DNA from: an uncultured Phascolarctobacterium sp.
GTDB lineage: Bacteria > Bacillota > Negativicutes > Acidaminococcales > Acidaminococcaceae
Direction: 5' to 3'
NCBI GenBank assembly: GCA_947589605.1
Contig: CANQBR010000006.1
Location: 1 to 64,000 of the forward strand
DNA length: 64,000 nucleotides
Part shown: positions 54,120 through 63,425 of the stretch, piece by piece
Layout of the letters: each line of letters begins with the position of its first letter
How positions within the stretch are numbered: position 1 is the stretch's first letter
Notes under the pieces: generated by a model
What the model saw: only the letters and a program-made list of their open reading frames with translations
The model's database searches: none
What the model was told of the DNA's origin: nothing
Made by a program: the position numbers and the translations under genes

Positions 54120-55010
54120 ATGAGAAAACCTTATTTCGGCCGTGTCGTCACCGCCATGGTGACGCCCTTCACCGAAAACGGCGTGGCCTACGACGTTGCC
54201 GCCGATTTTGCCGAGTGGCTGTTGGCCAACGGCAGCGATGCCCTTTTGGTAGAGGGCTCCACCGGCGAGCCTGCCACCATGTCTTTAGATGAAAAGCTCA
54301 AATTGCTCGAGAGCATCTGCCATCGCGTGGCCGGCAAAGCGCCCATCATCGTGGGCGCCGGCTCCAACTGCACCGCCGGCACCATCGACTTCATCAAGCA
54401 GATAAGCAAGTTCCCCATCGACGGCCTCCTCATCGTCGGGCCTTATTACAATAAGCCCACCCAAGAAGGCTATTATCGGCACTTTGCCGCCGTGGCCGCC
54501 TCCACCGAATTGCCCATCATCGTCTACAACGTGCCCGGCCGCACCGGCTCCAACATCGCTCCCGCCACAGTGGCTCGTTTGGCAAAAGATTTTCCCAACA
54601 TCGTGGCCGTGAAAGAAGCTGCGGGCAGCGTGGCTCAAACTGCCGAGCTCTTCCGCCTCTGCCCCGAAGACTTCACCATTTATTCGGGAGACGACGGCCT
54701 GCTGCTGCCCTTCCTCGCGGTGGGCGCCGAAGGCATCGTTTCCGTGCTCAGCAACATCGGCGGCGGCATCTTGCAGCAGCTCATCGCCGCCTATAAAGAG
54801 GGCAGAGTAGCCGAGGCCGCCGAGATCAACAAGAAGATGGTGCCCTTGGCCAACTCTCTCTTTATCGAATCCAACCCCATCCCGGTGAAGGCCGCCGTCA
54901 CCAAGGTGACCCCTTTCAACGCCGGCGAGCCCCGGCTCCCTCTCACGCCCATCTCTCCCGCCGCCGAAGCAAAGCTGGACGAAGCTCTGCGGGCCGCGGG
55001 GCTGCTTTAG
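54120..55010 (+). CDS. dapA: 4-hydroxy-tetrahydrodipicolinate synthase
   Basis: Condenses pyruvate and aspartate semialdehyde. The 296-residue TIM-barrel protein has VTAMVTPF, GSTGEPATMS, the Tyr of YNVPGRTGSN and the Schiff-base Lys of VAVKEAAG. GAGGAGGGG lies before ATG 54120. It completes the dapB-asd-lysC-dapA set. Confidence 0.96.
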   Translation: MRKPYFGRVVTAMVTPFTENGVAYDVAADFAEWLLANGSDALLVEGSTGEPATMSLDEKLKLLESICHRVAGKAPIIVGAGSNCTAGTIDFIKQISKFPIDGLLIVGPYYNKPTQEGYYRHFAAVAASTELPIIVYNVPGRTGSNIAPATVARLAKDFPNIVAVKEAAGSVAQTAELFRLCPEDFTIYSGDDGLLLPFLAVGAEGIVSVLSNIGGGILQQLIAAYKEGRVAEAAEINKKMVPLANSLFIESNPIPVKAAVTKVTPFNAGEPRLPLTPISPAAEAKLDEALRAAGLL

Positions 55011-55013
55011 ATC

Positions 55014-55421
55014 ATGAGCAAGTTAGTGGTGGCGGTGCAGTGCGACAAAGTTGTTCATCGCTGCAGCGGCTTCGCCTGCGCCCGGGCTTTTTATCAGCGC
55101 ACGGGGAAATTCGCGGGCTATGATGAAGACGCCCGCTACATGTCGATGAGCTGCGGCGGCTGCTGCGGGGCCGACTTGGCAACTAAATTGGGCCACTTGA
55201 AACGGAAGCTGGCCGCTAATCCCGACTTCGGCAGCGCCGACGACGTGGTGGTGCATCTTTCCAGCTGCATCGTCAGCGAAAATTTTCATCACGGGCCCTG
55301 TCCCTTCAAAAATTATTTATTGAAGCTGATCGAGGGCAAGGGACTCAGTGCCGTCGAAGGCACTTATGTGTCGAAGAAGGCTCAGGCCAAAAGGGAGCAA
55401 GGTATTTACAAAGAGTTTTAA
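55014..55421 (+). CDS. CGGC domain-containing protein
   Basis: A 135-residue cysteine-rich cytoplasmic protein. The central SCGGCCG and the pattern of other cysteines (C-x-GFAC near 18-22; SSC near 84; GPCPF near 94) identify the CGGC-domain family, a putative metal-binding group of unknown function. It follows dapA by 3 bases, so it is transcribed with the lysine operon, but nothing links it biochemically. A terminator follows at 55435. Confidence 0.8.
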   Translation: MSKLVVAVQCDKVVHRCSGFACARAFYQRTGKFAGYDEDARYMSMSCGGCCGADLATKLGHLKRKLAANPDFGSADDVVVHLSSCIVSENFHHGPCPFKNYLLKLIEGKGLSAVEGTYVSKKAQAKREQGIYKEF

Positions 55422-55434
55422 AACGCCTATAATT

Positions 55435-55467
55435 AAGGTGTCCGACGGGGTTCGGGCACCTTTTCCT
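55435..55467 (+). terminator. Terminator of the lysine operon
   Basis: AAGGTGTCCG pairs with CGGGCACCTT (one G-U) around a short loop, followed by TTCCTTTTT. It ends the dapB-asd-lysC-dapA-CGGC unit. Confidence 0.8.
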
Positions 55468-55508
55468 TTTTGAAAAAAGCAGAGCCGGCGAGGCAAGGGA
55501 GGATGAAG

Positions 55509-56813
55509 ATGACTGCGGCGAAAAAATTACTGAGAGTTTTGCTGGCCGCTGTTTTTTGTTTGGGGTGGGCTCTCACCTGTTTAGGCAAAGAGGCGGATCT
55601 TTTCGACAAATTTCCCCGGCCGGAGAAATGGACGGAGAACAATGCAAAAGGCGAGCAAGTGATCCTCGATGCCGGCGCCGTCGCCGCTTTCGCGCGGCAA
55701 GTGACGGAAGTTTCTCCTTCGGTGGCAGATCTTAAAGCTTATCCCGCCGCCGTAGACGGAGAAGCAGTGCGGGCCCTCGTGAGCGACTACAGCGTCCTCG
55801 CCGACGATCTCTATCGGGCCGGGCTCTTGGTCAGCGAAAATTACAAAAATATTTTGCGCAAGCTCACCAACGCCGGCAATGTGCCGGCCACGGTGAAAGT
55901 GCGCTATGCCCTGTGCGTGCGCAAGGCCAACCTGCGGGCCCTGCCCACCGGCGAAGGCCTTTTCTACGCACCGGGCGACGTAGACTTCGACGTGCTGCAG
56001 CAAACGGTGCTGGATCCCATGGAGCCGGTCATCGTCCTTCACGACAGCAGTACGTTGAATTTTTATTTCGTGCGGGCCGCCAACTATTGCGGCTGGCTCT
56101 CCCGTTTGGACCTGGCCTTCACAGACAGGAACACGTGGCTGCAATATGTCGAGCCGGAAAAATTTTTGGTGGTGACCGACCGAGAGCTTTTTTTGAAGAC
56201 GGGGGCAGAGCAAGTGCGCTATCAGCAGGGAGCCAAGCTCCCCGTCAAAGAAGAAACGAACGGCGTTTATAAGCTGAACGCTCCCGTCAGAGGGAAGAAC
56301 GGCCAGATCGCCTGGGAGCCGGTGCAGATCTTGAAGAGCAATCCCAAAGTCCATTTGGGTTATCTGCCCTACACGACCAACAACATCATCCGCGCCGCCT
56401 ATAAGTGGTACGGCGCTCCTTACGGTTGGGGAGGGATGAAGAACAGCGTCGACTGCTCCAGTCTCATCTACAATGTTTACAGAACGGTGGGGATAAGATT
56501 GCCCCGAGATGCGGACCAGCAGGAGACCACCGCCGGCAGACACTACGAACTGGCGGCAGCGGCCGGCGAAGCGGCCCGTTTGGCCATCATCAATCGGCTG
56601 CAGCCGGGGAGTCCTCTCTTCATGAACGGCCACGCCGTCCTCTATTTGGGCTCTGTGGACGGCATCCCCTATTGCATCCACTCTTTGGGCTCTTGCTACG
56701 AAGGAGGCAAGCGGCTGCGGGTGATGCAGGTGGTAGTGAGCGATCTTTCTCTGGAGCGGGCCAACGGGTCCAGCTTCCTCAATGCATTGACCGGTGCGGT
56801 AGAATATAAGTGA
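55509..56813 (+). CDS. SH3 and NlpC/P60 domain cell-wall hydrolase
   Basis: A 434-residue exported protein. The signal peptide (LLRVLLAAVFCLGWALT) is followed by N-terminal and two SH3b-type domains (about 120-290) and a C40 NlpC/P60 peptidase domain: catalytic Cys in SVDCSSLIYNVYRTVGIRLPRDADQQ and His in NGHAVLYLG. Relatives cleave gamma-D-Glu-diamino acid bonds in peptidoglycan. GGGAGG six bases before ATG 55509 favours that start. It begins a unit with pepA. Confidence 0.9.
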   Translation: MTAAKKLLRVLLAAVFCLGWALTCLGKEADLFDKFPRPEKWTENNAKGEQVILDAGAVAAFARQVTEVSPSVADLKAYPAAVDGEAVRALVSDYSVLADDLYRAGLLVSENYKNILRKLTNAGNVPATVKVRYALCVRKANLRALPTGEGLFYAPGDVDFDVLQQTVLDPMEPVIVLHDSSTLNFYFVRAANYCGWLSRLDLAFTDRNTWLQYVEPEKFLVVTDRELFLKTGAEQVRYQQGAKLPVKEETNGVYKLNAPVRGKNGQIAWEPVQILKSNPKVHLGYLPYTTNNIIRAAYKWYGAPYGWGGMKNSVDCSSLIYNVYRTVGIRLPRDADQQETTAGRHYELAAAAGEAARLAIINRLQPGSPLFMNGHAVLYLGSVDGIPYCIHSLGSCYEGGKRLRVMQVVVSDLSLERANGSSFLNALTGAVEYK

Positions 56814-56823
56814 GGTCAGGGAT

Positions 56824-58332
56824 ATGCTGAATAATTTGAATTTGAGCAACACGGAAAAAGAACGGGCCGCCTACGGCGAGGCCCGGGCTCTCGTTCTGCT
56901 TTTGTGCAAAGAATGCGAAGCGGCTCTCTCTAAGTTGGAACTGTCGGATGAAGTGCTGCAGGCAGTATCCGCATTATTGGCCGAAAGCGATGAGCCTTTC
57001 GAGATTGGCAAAGTGAGCGCCTGCAGCCTCCTTTGCGGATCGAAACTGCGGCACATCATCATCGCAGGCTGCGGCTCGGGAAGAGAATGCAAGCCCACAG
57101 CTTTTAAGCAGGCGGCAGGAGAGGCGGCTCGGGCTCTGGCAGCCAAAAAGTGCGAGAGAGCGGTGCTGGCTGCGCCCATCCTGCTCAATCCCAAACGCAC
57201 GCCCTATCTGGAAGCCATAGCCGAGGGGCTGTACCTGGGAGCTTACAGCTTCACTCTTTATAAGAGCAAGGCAGAAGCTCCCGTCACCTGTGATGTAAAG
57301 ATAGTATCTGCCTGCACGGCGGCGGACCTTGCTTTAAAGCGGGCCCTTGTCAAAGGGCAGGCCGTGAGCATGGTGCGCGACTTGGTGAACGAGCCGGGCA
57401 ACAAGCTGGGGCCGGAAGAATTGGCGGACTTCGCCAAACAAGTGGCCGCAGAAAACGGCTTGAGCTGTGAGGTCTTAGATCGCGAAGCTTTGAAAGATCT
57501 GGGCTGCGGCGCCCTCTTGGCCGTGGGTCAGGGCAGCGTTCGGGAGCCTCGCCTCATCGCTTTGCGCTATAGGGGAGCGGGAGACGCTCCCTATACTGCC
57601 TTCGTTGGCAAAGGCATCACCTTCGACAGCGGCGGTCTTTCTTTGAAACCTGCCGCCAACATGGGCGAGATGAAGGACGATATGTCCGGCGCGGCGGCAG
57701 TGCTGGGAGCCGTGAAGGCAGCGGCCGAACTGCAGGTGCCTATCAACCTGCTGGCCGTCCTCTCCTGTGCCGAGAACATGCCGGGAGGAGGGGCCCAGCG
57801 GCCGGGAGACATCGTCACCGCCGCCGACGGTCAAACGATAGAAGTGGTGAACACCGACGCCGAAGGCAGACTGGTGCTGGCCGATGCTGTTTGGTATGCA
57901 GCCAAACAGGGGGCGGCCCGCATCGTGGACATCGCCACCCTGACGGGAGCGGTCATCACCGCTTTAGGCAAAGAGACCGGCGGCATCATCGCTTGCGACG
58001 ACGGCTTGGCGGCCGCGATCAAAGAAGCGGGCCGTTTGGCCGGGGAGTTGTGGTGGCAGCTGCCTACGCCCCCCGATCTTCGCAAGGCCATCAAAGGGGA
58101 AGAGGCCGATCTTCTCAATTCCACCGGCAGCACCGTGGGAGGAGGCTGCATCACCGGCGGTCTCTTCATCGGCAGTTTCGTGCCCAAAGAGCTGCCGTGG
58201 GCCCATTTGGATATCGGAGGCACCGCCAGCCGGGCGAAAGCGGCCGGTTTCGTGAGCAAGGGAGGAACAGGCTTCGGCACCCTCACCCTCATCAAATTGA
58301 CGGAAACTTTGGCGGCCGAGGGACAGCGGTAA
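56824..58332 (+). CDS. pepA: Leucyl aminopeptidase family protein (M17, PepA-like)
   Basis: A 502-residue M17 metallopeptidase that removes N-terminal residues. The family motif NTDAEGRLVLADAVWY is intact, with metal ligands also in GKGITFDSGGLSLKP and KDDMSGAAAVLG. The N-terminal domain is more divergent. It lies 10 bases after the NlpC/P60 gene, so the two are co-transcribed, perhaps for muropeptide turnover (inference). Confidence 0.93.
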   Translation: MLNNLNLSNTEKERAAYGEARALVLLLCKECEAALSKLELSDEVLQAVSALLAESDEPFEIGKVSACSLLCGSKLRHIIIAGCGSGRECKPTAFKQAAGEAARALAAKKCERAVLAAPILLNPKRTPYLEAIAEGLYLGAYSFTLYKSKAEAPVTCDVKIVSACTAADLALKRALVKGQAVSMVRDLVNEPGNKLGPEELADFAKQVAAENGLSCEVLDREALKDLGCGALLAVGQGSVREPRLIALRYRGAGDAPYTAFVGKGITFDSGGLSLKPAANMGEMKDDMSGAAAVLGAVKAAAELQVPINLLAVLSCAENMPGGGAQRPGDIVTAADGQTIEVVNTDAEGRLVLADAVWYAAKQGAARIVDIATLTGAVITALGKETGGIIACDDGLAAAIKEAGRLAGELWWQLPTPPDLRKAIKGEEADLLNSTGSTVGGGCITGGLFIGSFVPKELPWAHLDIGGTASRAKAAGFVSKGGTGFGTLTLIKLTETLAAEGQR

Positions 58333-58350
58333 AGACAGGATGCTGAGAGC

Positions 58351-59187
58351 ATGGAAGTAGTGGCCTTCATAGGACCCAGCGGGACGGGGAAGTCGCACAG
58401 AGCGGTGAATGTGGCCTATGCCCACGGCTGCGATGCCATCATCGACGACGGTCTGTTGATCAGGGGCACCCACATTTTGGCCGGGGTCTCCGCCAAAAAC
58501 GAAAACAATAAGATACAGGCGGTGAAGCGGGCCATCTTCACCGATCCGGAGCACACCCGCAACGTGCAGCTGGCCCTAGCCAAAAGCGACATCAAAAGAT
58601 TGCTGGTCATCGCCACCTCCGACAACATGCTGGGGCGCATCTTGGAGCGGCTGGGCCTGCCCGAGCCCTGCGAGCGGGTCTATATCAACCAAGTGGTGAG
58701 CAAGGCCGAGATCAAAAAGGCCCGCTACGAGCGGCTCCATTACGGCAAGCACGTGGTGCCGGTGCCCAACGTGGAGTTGAAGCCCCACCTCACCGGTTAT
58801 TTTGCCGATCTTCCCTACAATCTTTTCGCCGGCGACGGCGGACCGAAAGAAGGGGACAGGAGCATCGTCCGCCCGCCTTTCAGTTTTTTCGGTAAATTGT
58901 TGGTGGCCGACAGGGCGGTGGAAGACATCATCCGCATCATCGCCGACAAAGACGCCAATGTGCTGCGCCTGAAGAGCATCAGCGTGCGCCGGCGCAGCGG
59001 GTACGGCAGAGGCATCGTCATCGGCATCGATCTGGCGCTGGTTTACGGGGCGAAGATCTTCGCCGTCACCCGCGCTCTGCAGGAAAAGATCAAGCAGAGA
59101 GTGGAATATATGACCGCCATGAACGTGAACAATGTGAACATAACCGTCCGTGGCTTGGGCAAGCGGCCTCAGGCGGCGGGCAAATAA
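58351..59187 (+). CDS. P-loop ATPase fused to an Asp23/Gls24-like domain
   Basis: A 278-residue two-part protein. The N-terminal part has a Walker A (FIGPSGTGKSHRA) and looks like an adenylate-kinase-type nucleotide-binding fold. The last 90 residues (VADRAVEDIIRIIADKDANVLRLKSISVRRR, then GIVIGIDLALVYGAKI and EYMTAMNVNNVNITVRGL) resemble the Asp23/Gls24 (DUF322) envelope-stress domain. It probably belongs to a conserved family of anaerobic Firmicutes but no function is known. It follows pepA by 18 bases. Confidence 0.65.
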   Translation: MEVVAFIGPSGTGKSHRAVNVAYAHGCDAIIDDGLLIRGTHILAGVSAKNENNKIQAVKRAIFTDPEHTRNVQLALAKSDIKRLLVIATSDNMLGRILERLGLPEPCERVYINQVVSKAEIKKARYERLHYGKHVVPVPNVELKPHLTGYFADLPYNLFAGDGGPKEGDRSIVRPPFSFFGKLLVADRAVEDIIRIIADKDANVLRLKSISVRRRSGYGRGIVIGIDLALVYGAKIFAVTRALQEKIKQRVEYMTAMNVNNVNITVRGLGKRPQAAGK

Positions 59188-59210
59188 GAAAAAAGCAAAG
59201 GAGAGAGAAC

Positions 59211-59576
59211 ATGGTCTCGGATGCCTATCAAGTTCAGATCGCCCGCACTCTTTACAACAATGTCTATCGCTGCCGTCTGCTGGACAGCGTCGGCAACGTG
59301 AAAGGTTTTTTGCGGGTGCTGCCTTCCCTGCCTTTAGACAGGTCGCAGGTGCCCCAGGACGCCCCCAAGGCCGTGCCCTTCCTCTACGTGATCGTGGAGG
59401 ACGCGGACATCAACAAAGATAATCTCATCGACTTCGAAGAGCGGACCGCCTATGCTTTGATGCTGCGCTTCGCCACGGAGACCGTGAACTTCGATCACTG
59501 CGAATTCTATTATCCGTCGCCGGCCTTCGTCTTCGACGACAAGAGGGCCGACGAGAACAATCCCTATTTGATGTAG
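59211..59576 (+). CDS. Hypothetical protein with one EF-hand-like loop
   Basis: A 121-residue protein with no recognised family. The segment DINKDNLIDFEE fits a canonical 12-residue EF-hand calcium loop (acidic or amide residues at 1, 3, 5 and 9, Ile at 8, Glu at 12). AAGGAG seven bases before ATG 59211 and the tight position after the P-loop/Gls24 gene support it as real. No signal peptide or membrane helix, so cytoplasmic. Calcium binding is a guess from the motif. Confidence 0.6.
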   Translation: MVSDAYQVQIARTLYNNVYRCRLLDSVGNVKGFLRVLPSLPLDRSQVPQDAPKAVPFLYVIVEDADINKDNLIDFEERTAYALMLRFATETVNFDHCEFYYPSPAFVFDDKRADENNPYLM

Positions 59577-59877
59577 AGAACGAAGGTCTCGGCCCTTAAC
59601 TCTTTGGATTTTTTCTTCGCCTTTTTATGAAGGCTGCAAAAGCCGCGGCTATTTGCGAAAAAGCAAAGACAGCCGCAGAAAAAGCCGCCGGCGAAGAGGG
59701 GAGAGAGAGAAGAGGACGAGGGCAAAAAATTATCCTTATTTCGCAAGAAATACACAAAAATTTGCAGGATTTTTACAATTTATCTAGAAGAAAAAACGAT
59801 ATAGTAAGTCACAGGGCGCGGCGTTGTCCGAATGCCGGCCGTGAACTTAGCTAAAGAAATTGAGGAGGGGAAAGTTT
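59577..59877. other. Gap before the TRAP operon
   Basis: No convincing gene. A low-complexity hairpin-prone stretch lies near 59640-59690 and TATAGT at 59800-59805 could be a -10 for the TRAP operon, without a good -35. A short open frame at 59627-59854 is Ala/Lys/Arg-rich and has no ribosome-binding site. Confidence 0.5.
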
Positions 59878-60852
59878 ATGAACAAACTCTTAGTTTCCGC
59901 ATTGGGCTTGGCTGTGGCAGCCTCTGTAGTCGCAGGCTGCGGTGGCGGCGACAAAAAAGCTGAAGAGAAGAAACCTGCTGCTCAAAAATTCTTGAACATC
60001 GCTACCGGCGGCACTGCCGGCGCTTATTATCCCATCGGCGGCGCCGTTGCCGATATCTTGAACAAAAATATCCCCGGCGCCAACGCCTCTGCTCAGTCCA
60101 CCGGCGCTGCCGTGGCCAACGTCAACTTGCTGAAAGAGGGCAAGGTAGAGATCGCTTTCCTGCAAAACGATATCGCCTACTATGCAGTTAACGGCACCGA
60201 GATGTTCAAAGACAAGAAAGTTCCCAACATCTACGGCTTGGCTACTCTCTATCCCGAGACCGTGCAGATCGTTACTTTGAAGAAGACCGGCATCAAATCC
60301 ATCGCCGACTTCAAAGGCAAGAAGATCGCAGTAGGCGCTGCCGGCTCCGGCACCGAGTGCAATGCTCGTCAGATCATGGCTGCTTACGGCCTGAAATATG
60401 ACGACATGAAAGTTCAGTATCTGTCCTTCGCAGAGGCAGCCAGCGCATTGAGAGACGGCAACGTCGACGCCGCTTTCGTTACCGCCGGCTTCCCGACCGC
60501 TGCCATTCAGGATATCGCCACTCAGAACGAAGTTTATCTGATCCCGGTGGATGCCGACAAGGCCGACGCCGTTATGAAACAATATCCGTTCTACACCAAA
60601 GTTGTCATCAAGAAAGGCACCTATGCCAAACAGGAAGCCGACTGCGACGCTTTGGCTATCCGCTGCATGCTGGGCGTTACCGACAAGATGGACGAGCAGA
60701 CCGCCTATGACGTTACCAAGGCCCTCTTCACTCATCTGGATCGGCTGAAACAGTCCCATTCCGCCGCTGCCGTTGTCAGCAAAGAGAGCGCTATGGACGG
60801 CATGTCCGTTAAAGTTCATGCCGGCGCCGACAAGTTCTTCAAGGAAAAATAA
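59878..60852 (+). CDS. TAXI family TRAP transporter solute-binding lipoprotein
   Basis: A 324-residue extracytoplasmic receptor. The lipobox VVAGC marks a lipoprotein. The mature part has the TAXI pattern NIATGGTAGAYYPIGGAVADIL, with GKKIAVGAAGSGTECNARQI and FVTAGFPTAAI. TAXI-TRAP transporters take up dicarboxylates, glutamate or related acids using an ion gradient. GAGGAGGGG precedes ATG 59878. Followed by a DUF1850 protein and the fused permease, the standard TAXI operon. Confidence 0.93.
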   Translation: MNKLLVSALGLAVAASVVAGCGGGDKKAEEKKPAAQKFLNIATGGTAGAYYPIGGAVADILNKNIPGANASAQSTGAAVANVNLLKEGKVEIAFLQNDIAYYAVNGTEMFKDKKVPNIYGLATLYPETVQIVTLKKTGIKSIADFKGKKIAVGAAGSGTECNARQIMAAYGLKYDDMKVQYLSFAEAASALRDGNVDAAFVTAGFPTAAIQDIATQNEVYLIPVDADKADAVMKQYPFYTKVVIKKGTYAKQEADCDALAIRCMLGVTDKMDEQTAYDVTKALFTHLDRLKQSHSAAAVVSKESAMDGMSVKVHAGADKFFKEK

Positions 60853-60901
60853 GCCCATCGCTCCTACAGTAAAAATATACGACAGTTAGGAAGCTCAGGT
60901 T

Positions 60902-61447
60902 ATGCCGTATGTTGAAGACCGGGATTCGGCTGATGCCGCTTCCCGGTCTTTTTTCACAAGATCGATCTTAATATGCTTGGCGGCTGCGGCCGCTGTCCTC
61001 ATCATTCTTTCGTTCTACGCCCAAGGGCTGGTGGTCTCTCTCACGGGGGAGGACGGCAAGGCTCTGGCTTTTGCCACCGAGCCGGGGGACAGGTGGCACA
61101 TCGGCTTCACTCATTCGGTAGAGAAGACGCCGTGGCTCGAATTCTACCGAGTGGACGGAGCGGGCAAGATGACCCTTACCCACACCATCTTCGAATCTTT
61201 AGGCTGGGGTTATCCTTATTCCGCCGCCGACGGGCCGGTGCGGCAGACGGGCGACGGCCGCTTTCTGCAGGTGCAGAACCGTCACTATAAAGCGGTGCGC
61301 CTTAGAGTGGCCAAGCAGGCCATGCAGCACATCTATCACGGCAAAGATGCTTACGACTTGGTGGGCATCTTCGGTCACGGCTCCGCCATCGATATCAAGG
61401 TGGAGCACCGCTGGCAATATTGGCAGCGGCAATATTTTGCATTGTGA
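60902..61447 (+). CDS. DUF1850 membrane protein of the TAXI-TRAP operon
   Basis: A 181-residue protein with one N-terminal membrane helix (SILICLAAAAAVLIILSFYA) and an extracytoplasmic domain with FTHSVEKTPWLEFYRV, the DUF1850 signature. Such proteins sit between the receptor and permease genes of TAXI operons in many bacteria; function unknown, perhaps an accessory small subunit. Downstream spacing to the permease is 31 bases. Confidence 0.85.
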   Translation: MPYVEDRDSADAASRSFFTRSILICLAAAAAVLIILSFYAQGLVVSLTGEDGKALAFATEPGDRWHIGFTHSVEKTPWLEFYRVDGAGKMTLTHTIFESLGWGYPYSAADGPVRQTGDGRFLQVQNRHYKAVRLRVAKQAMQHIYHGKDAYDLVGIFGHGSAIDIKVEHRWQYWQRQYFAL

Positions 61448-61478
61448 TTTGCAATTGAAAAGGGGAGGTTGATACCGG

Positions 61479-63425
61479 ATGTCTGCTCAGGAAATTCCCA
61501 AGACTGAGATGACGGCAGAAGAGGTGTTGCAAAAATTCGATAAAGAGTCGAACAAAAGAGAGATGACAGGCCTATGGGATAAGATCATCGCCGCCATCTG
61601 CATCCTCTTTGCCTTATTCCAACTTTATACCGCAACTTTCGGCATTTTGGACGCCATGTTGCAGAGGGCTATCCATCTGGCCTTCGGCTTCTTGCTGATC
61701 TTTTTGCTCTATCCGGCCCGCAAGAGCTGGTCCCGCACAGCCATGCATCCTCTGGACGTGCTCTTTGCGATAGTCAGTGCCTGCTGCGCCATGTACATCG
61801 TGGTGTTCTACGACGAACTGGTGCTGAGGGCAGGGCTCAACACTCAGACCGACTTCATCATCGGCCTCATCGGTACGGTGATGATCTTCGAGGCTGCCCG
61901 CCGGGTAGTGGGCTGGCCCATGATCACCGTGGCCTTCGTCTTTTTGATCTACGCTTTCTTCGGCCCCTACGTGCCGGGCATCTTGGCCCATAGAGGCGTG
62001 GGCTTCCAAGAGATGTTCGATCATCTCTTCTATACTACCGAAGGCATCTTCGGCATGCCCATGGGCGTGTCGTCCACCTTCATCTATCTCTTCATCCTCT
62101 TCGGCGCCTACTTGGAGACCACCGGCCTGGGCCGTTTCTTCATCGATATCGCCAACGCCATCGCCGGTTGGGCCGCAGGCGGCCCCGCTAAGGTGGCCGT
62201 GCTCTCCTCCGGTCTCATGGGCACTGTCTCCGGTTCTTCCGTGGGCAACGTGGCAGGCACCGGTTCTTTCACCATCCCCATGATGAAAAAGCTGGGTTAT
62301 CGGCCCGAATTCGCCGGCGCAGTAGAAGCAGCTGCTTCCACCGGCGGCCAATTGATGCCTCCCATCATGGGCGCCGCCGCCTTTTTGATGGCGGAATTCG
62401 TAGGCGTTCCTTACTTCGAAGTCGTTAAAGCGGCAGTCATCCCCGCTTTGCTCTATTACATCGGCGTATGGCTGGGCGTGCACTACGAAGCGAAAAAATA
62501 CGGCTTGAAGGGCACACCGAGAGATCAACTGCCGAATTTTAAAGATCTCGTGATAGAGAAGGGCCACTTGGCCGTGCCCCTCATCGCCATCGTTTACCTG
62601 CTGGTGACCGGCTACACTCCCATGAGAGCAGCCCTCGCCGCCATTTTGCTCACGATAATTTGCTCTTGCTTAAGAGCTAACACCCGTATCTCTCCCAAGC
62701 AGATCGTGCAGGGCCTCATCGACGGTTCCAAAGGCGTGCTGGGCGTGCTGATCGCCTGCGCCACCGCCGGCATCATCATCGGTGTAGTGACCAAGACCGG
62801 TGTAGGCCTGAAAGTGGCCACCGCTCTCTTGGATCTTTCCGGCGGCCTGTTGTTGCCGGCCATGTTCTTCACCATGGTCACCTCTTTGATCTTGGGCATG
62901 GGCGTTCCCACCACCGCCAACTATGTCATCACTTCCACCATCGCAGCTCCCGCTTTGATCCAGCTGAAGGTGCCGGTGCTGGCAGCCCACATGTTCGCCT
63001 TCTACTTCGGCATCGTGGCCGACGTGACGCCGCCTGTGGCTTTGGCTGCTTTCGCCGGAGCGGGCATCGCCGGCGCTAACCCCATGAAGTGCGGTGTCAT
63101 CGCCGCTAAACTGGCCATCGCCGCCTTCATTGTGCCCTACATCTTCGTGCTGGCGCCCGAGCTCTTGATGATCAACGCCACCACTTTGTCGATCTTATAC
63201 GCAGGCGCGACCGCCATCGTGGGCATGTGGGGCGTGTCCATCGCCATGATCGGCTTCTGTCAAAATGTGCTGAACATTTTCCAGAGAGCCATTTTCATGG
63301 TAGGCGGCATCTGCATGATCATCCCCGGCTCCGTCACCGACTTGGTGGGCGTGGCCCTCTTGGTGCTGGGCTTCTTGTGGCAGCGCATGAATAAACGCAA
63401 AGGCGCCATCAGCCAAGACGAGTGA
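61479..63425 (+). CDS. TRAP transporter permease, fused 4TM/12TM (DctQM type)
   Basis: A 648-residue membrane protein that combines the small (DctQ) and large (DctM) TRAP subunits. The first four helices lie in about residues 35-155 and the large subunit follows, with SGLMGTVSGSSVGNVAGTGSFTIPMMK and GMGVPTTANYVI being the two hairpin/substrate regions. It works with the TAXI receptor upstream for Na+- or H+-driven uptake of organic acids. GGGAGG lies 12 bases before the ATG. Confidence 0.94.
   Translation: MSAQEIPKTEMTAEEVLQKFDKESNKREMTGLWDKIIAAICILFALFQLYTATFGILDAMLQRAIHLAFGFLLIFLLYPARKSWSRTAMHPLDVLFAIVSACCAMYIVVFYDELVLRAGLNTQTDFIIGLIGTVMIFEAARRVVGWPMITVAFVFLIYAFFGPYVPGILAHRGVGFQEMFDHLFYTTEGIFGMPMGVSSTFIYLFILFGAYLETTGLGRFFIDIANAIAGWAAGGPAKVAVLSSGLMGTVSGSSVGNVAGTGSFTIPMMKKLGYRPEFAGAVEAAASTGGQLMPPIMGAAAFLMAEFVGVPYFEVVKAAVIPALLYYIGVWLGVHYEAKKYGLKGTPRDQLPNFKDLVIEKGHLAVPLIAIVYLLVTGYTPMRAALAAILLTIICSCLRANTRISPKQIVQGLIDGSKGVLGVLIACATAGIIIGVVTKTGVGLKVATALLDLSGGLLLPAMFFTMVTSLILGMGVPTTANYVITSTIAAPALIQLKVPVLAAHMFAFYFGIVADVTPPVALAAFAGAGIAGANPMKCGVIAAKLAIAAFIVPYIFVLAPELLMINATTLSILYAGATAIVGMWGVSIAMIGFCQNVLNIFQRAIFMVGGICMIIPGSVTDLVGVALLVLGFLWQRMNKRKGAISQDE

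Noticed and set aside
59627-59854. 75-residue plus-strand open frame before the TRAP operon
   Set aside because: Low complexity, no ribosome-binding site, and it spans the probable promoter.
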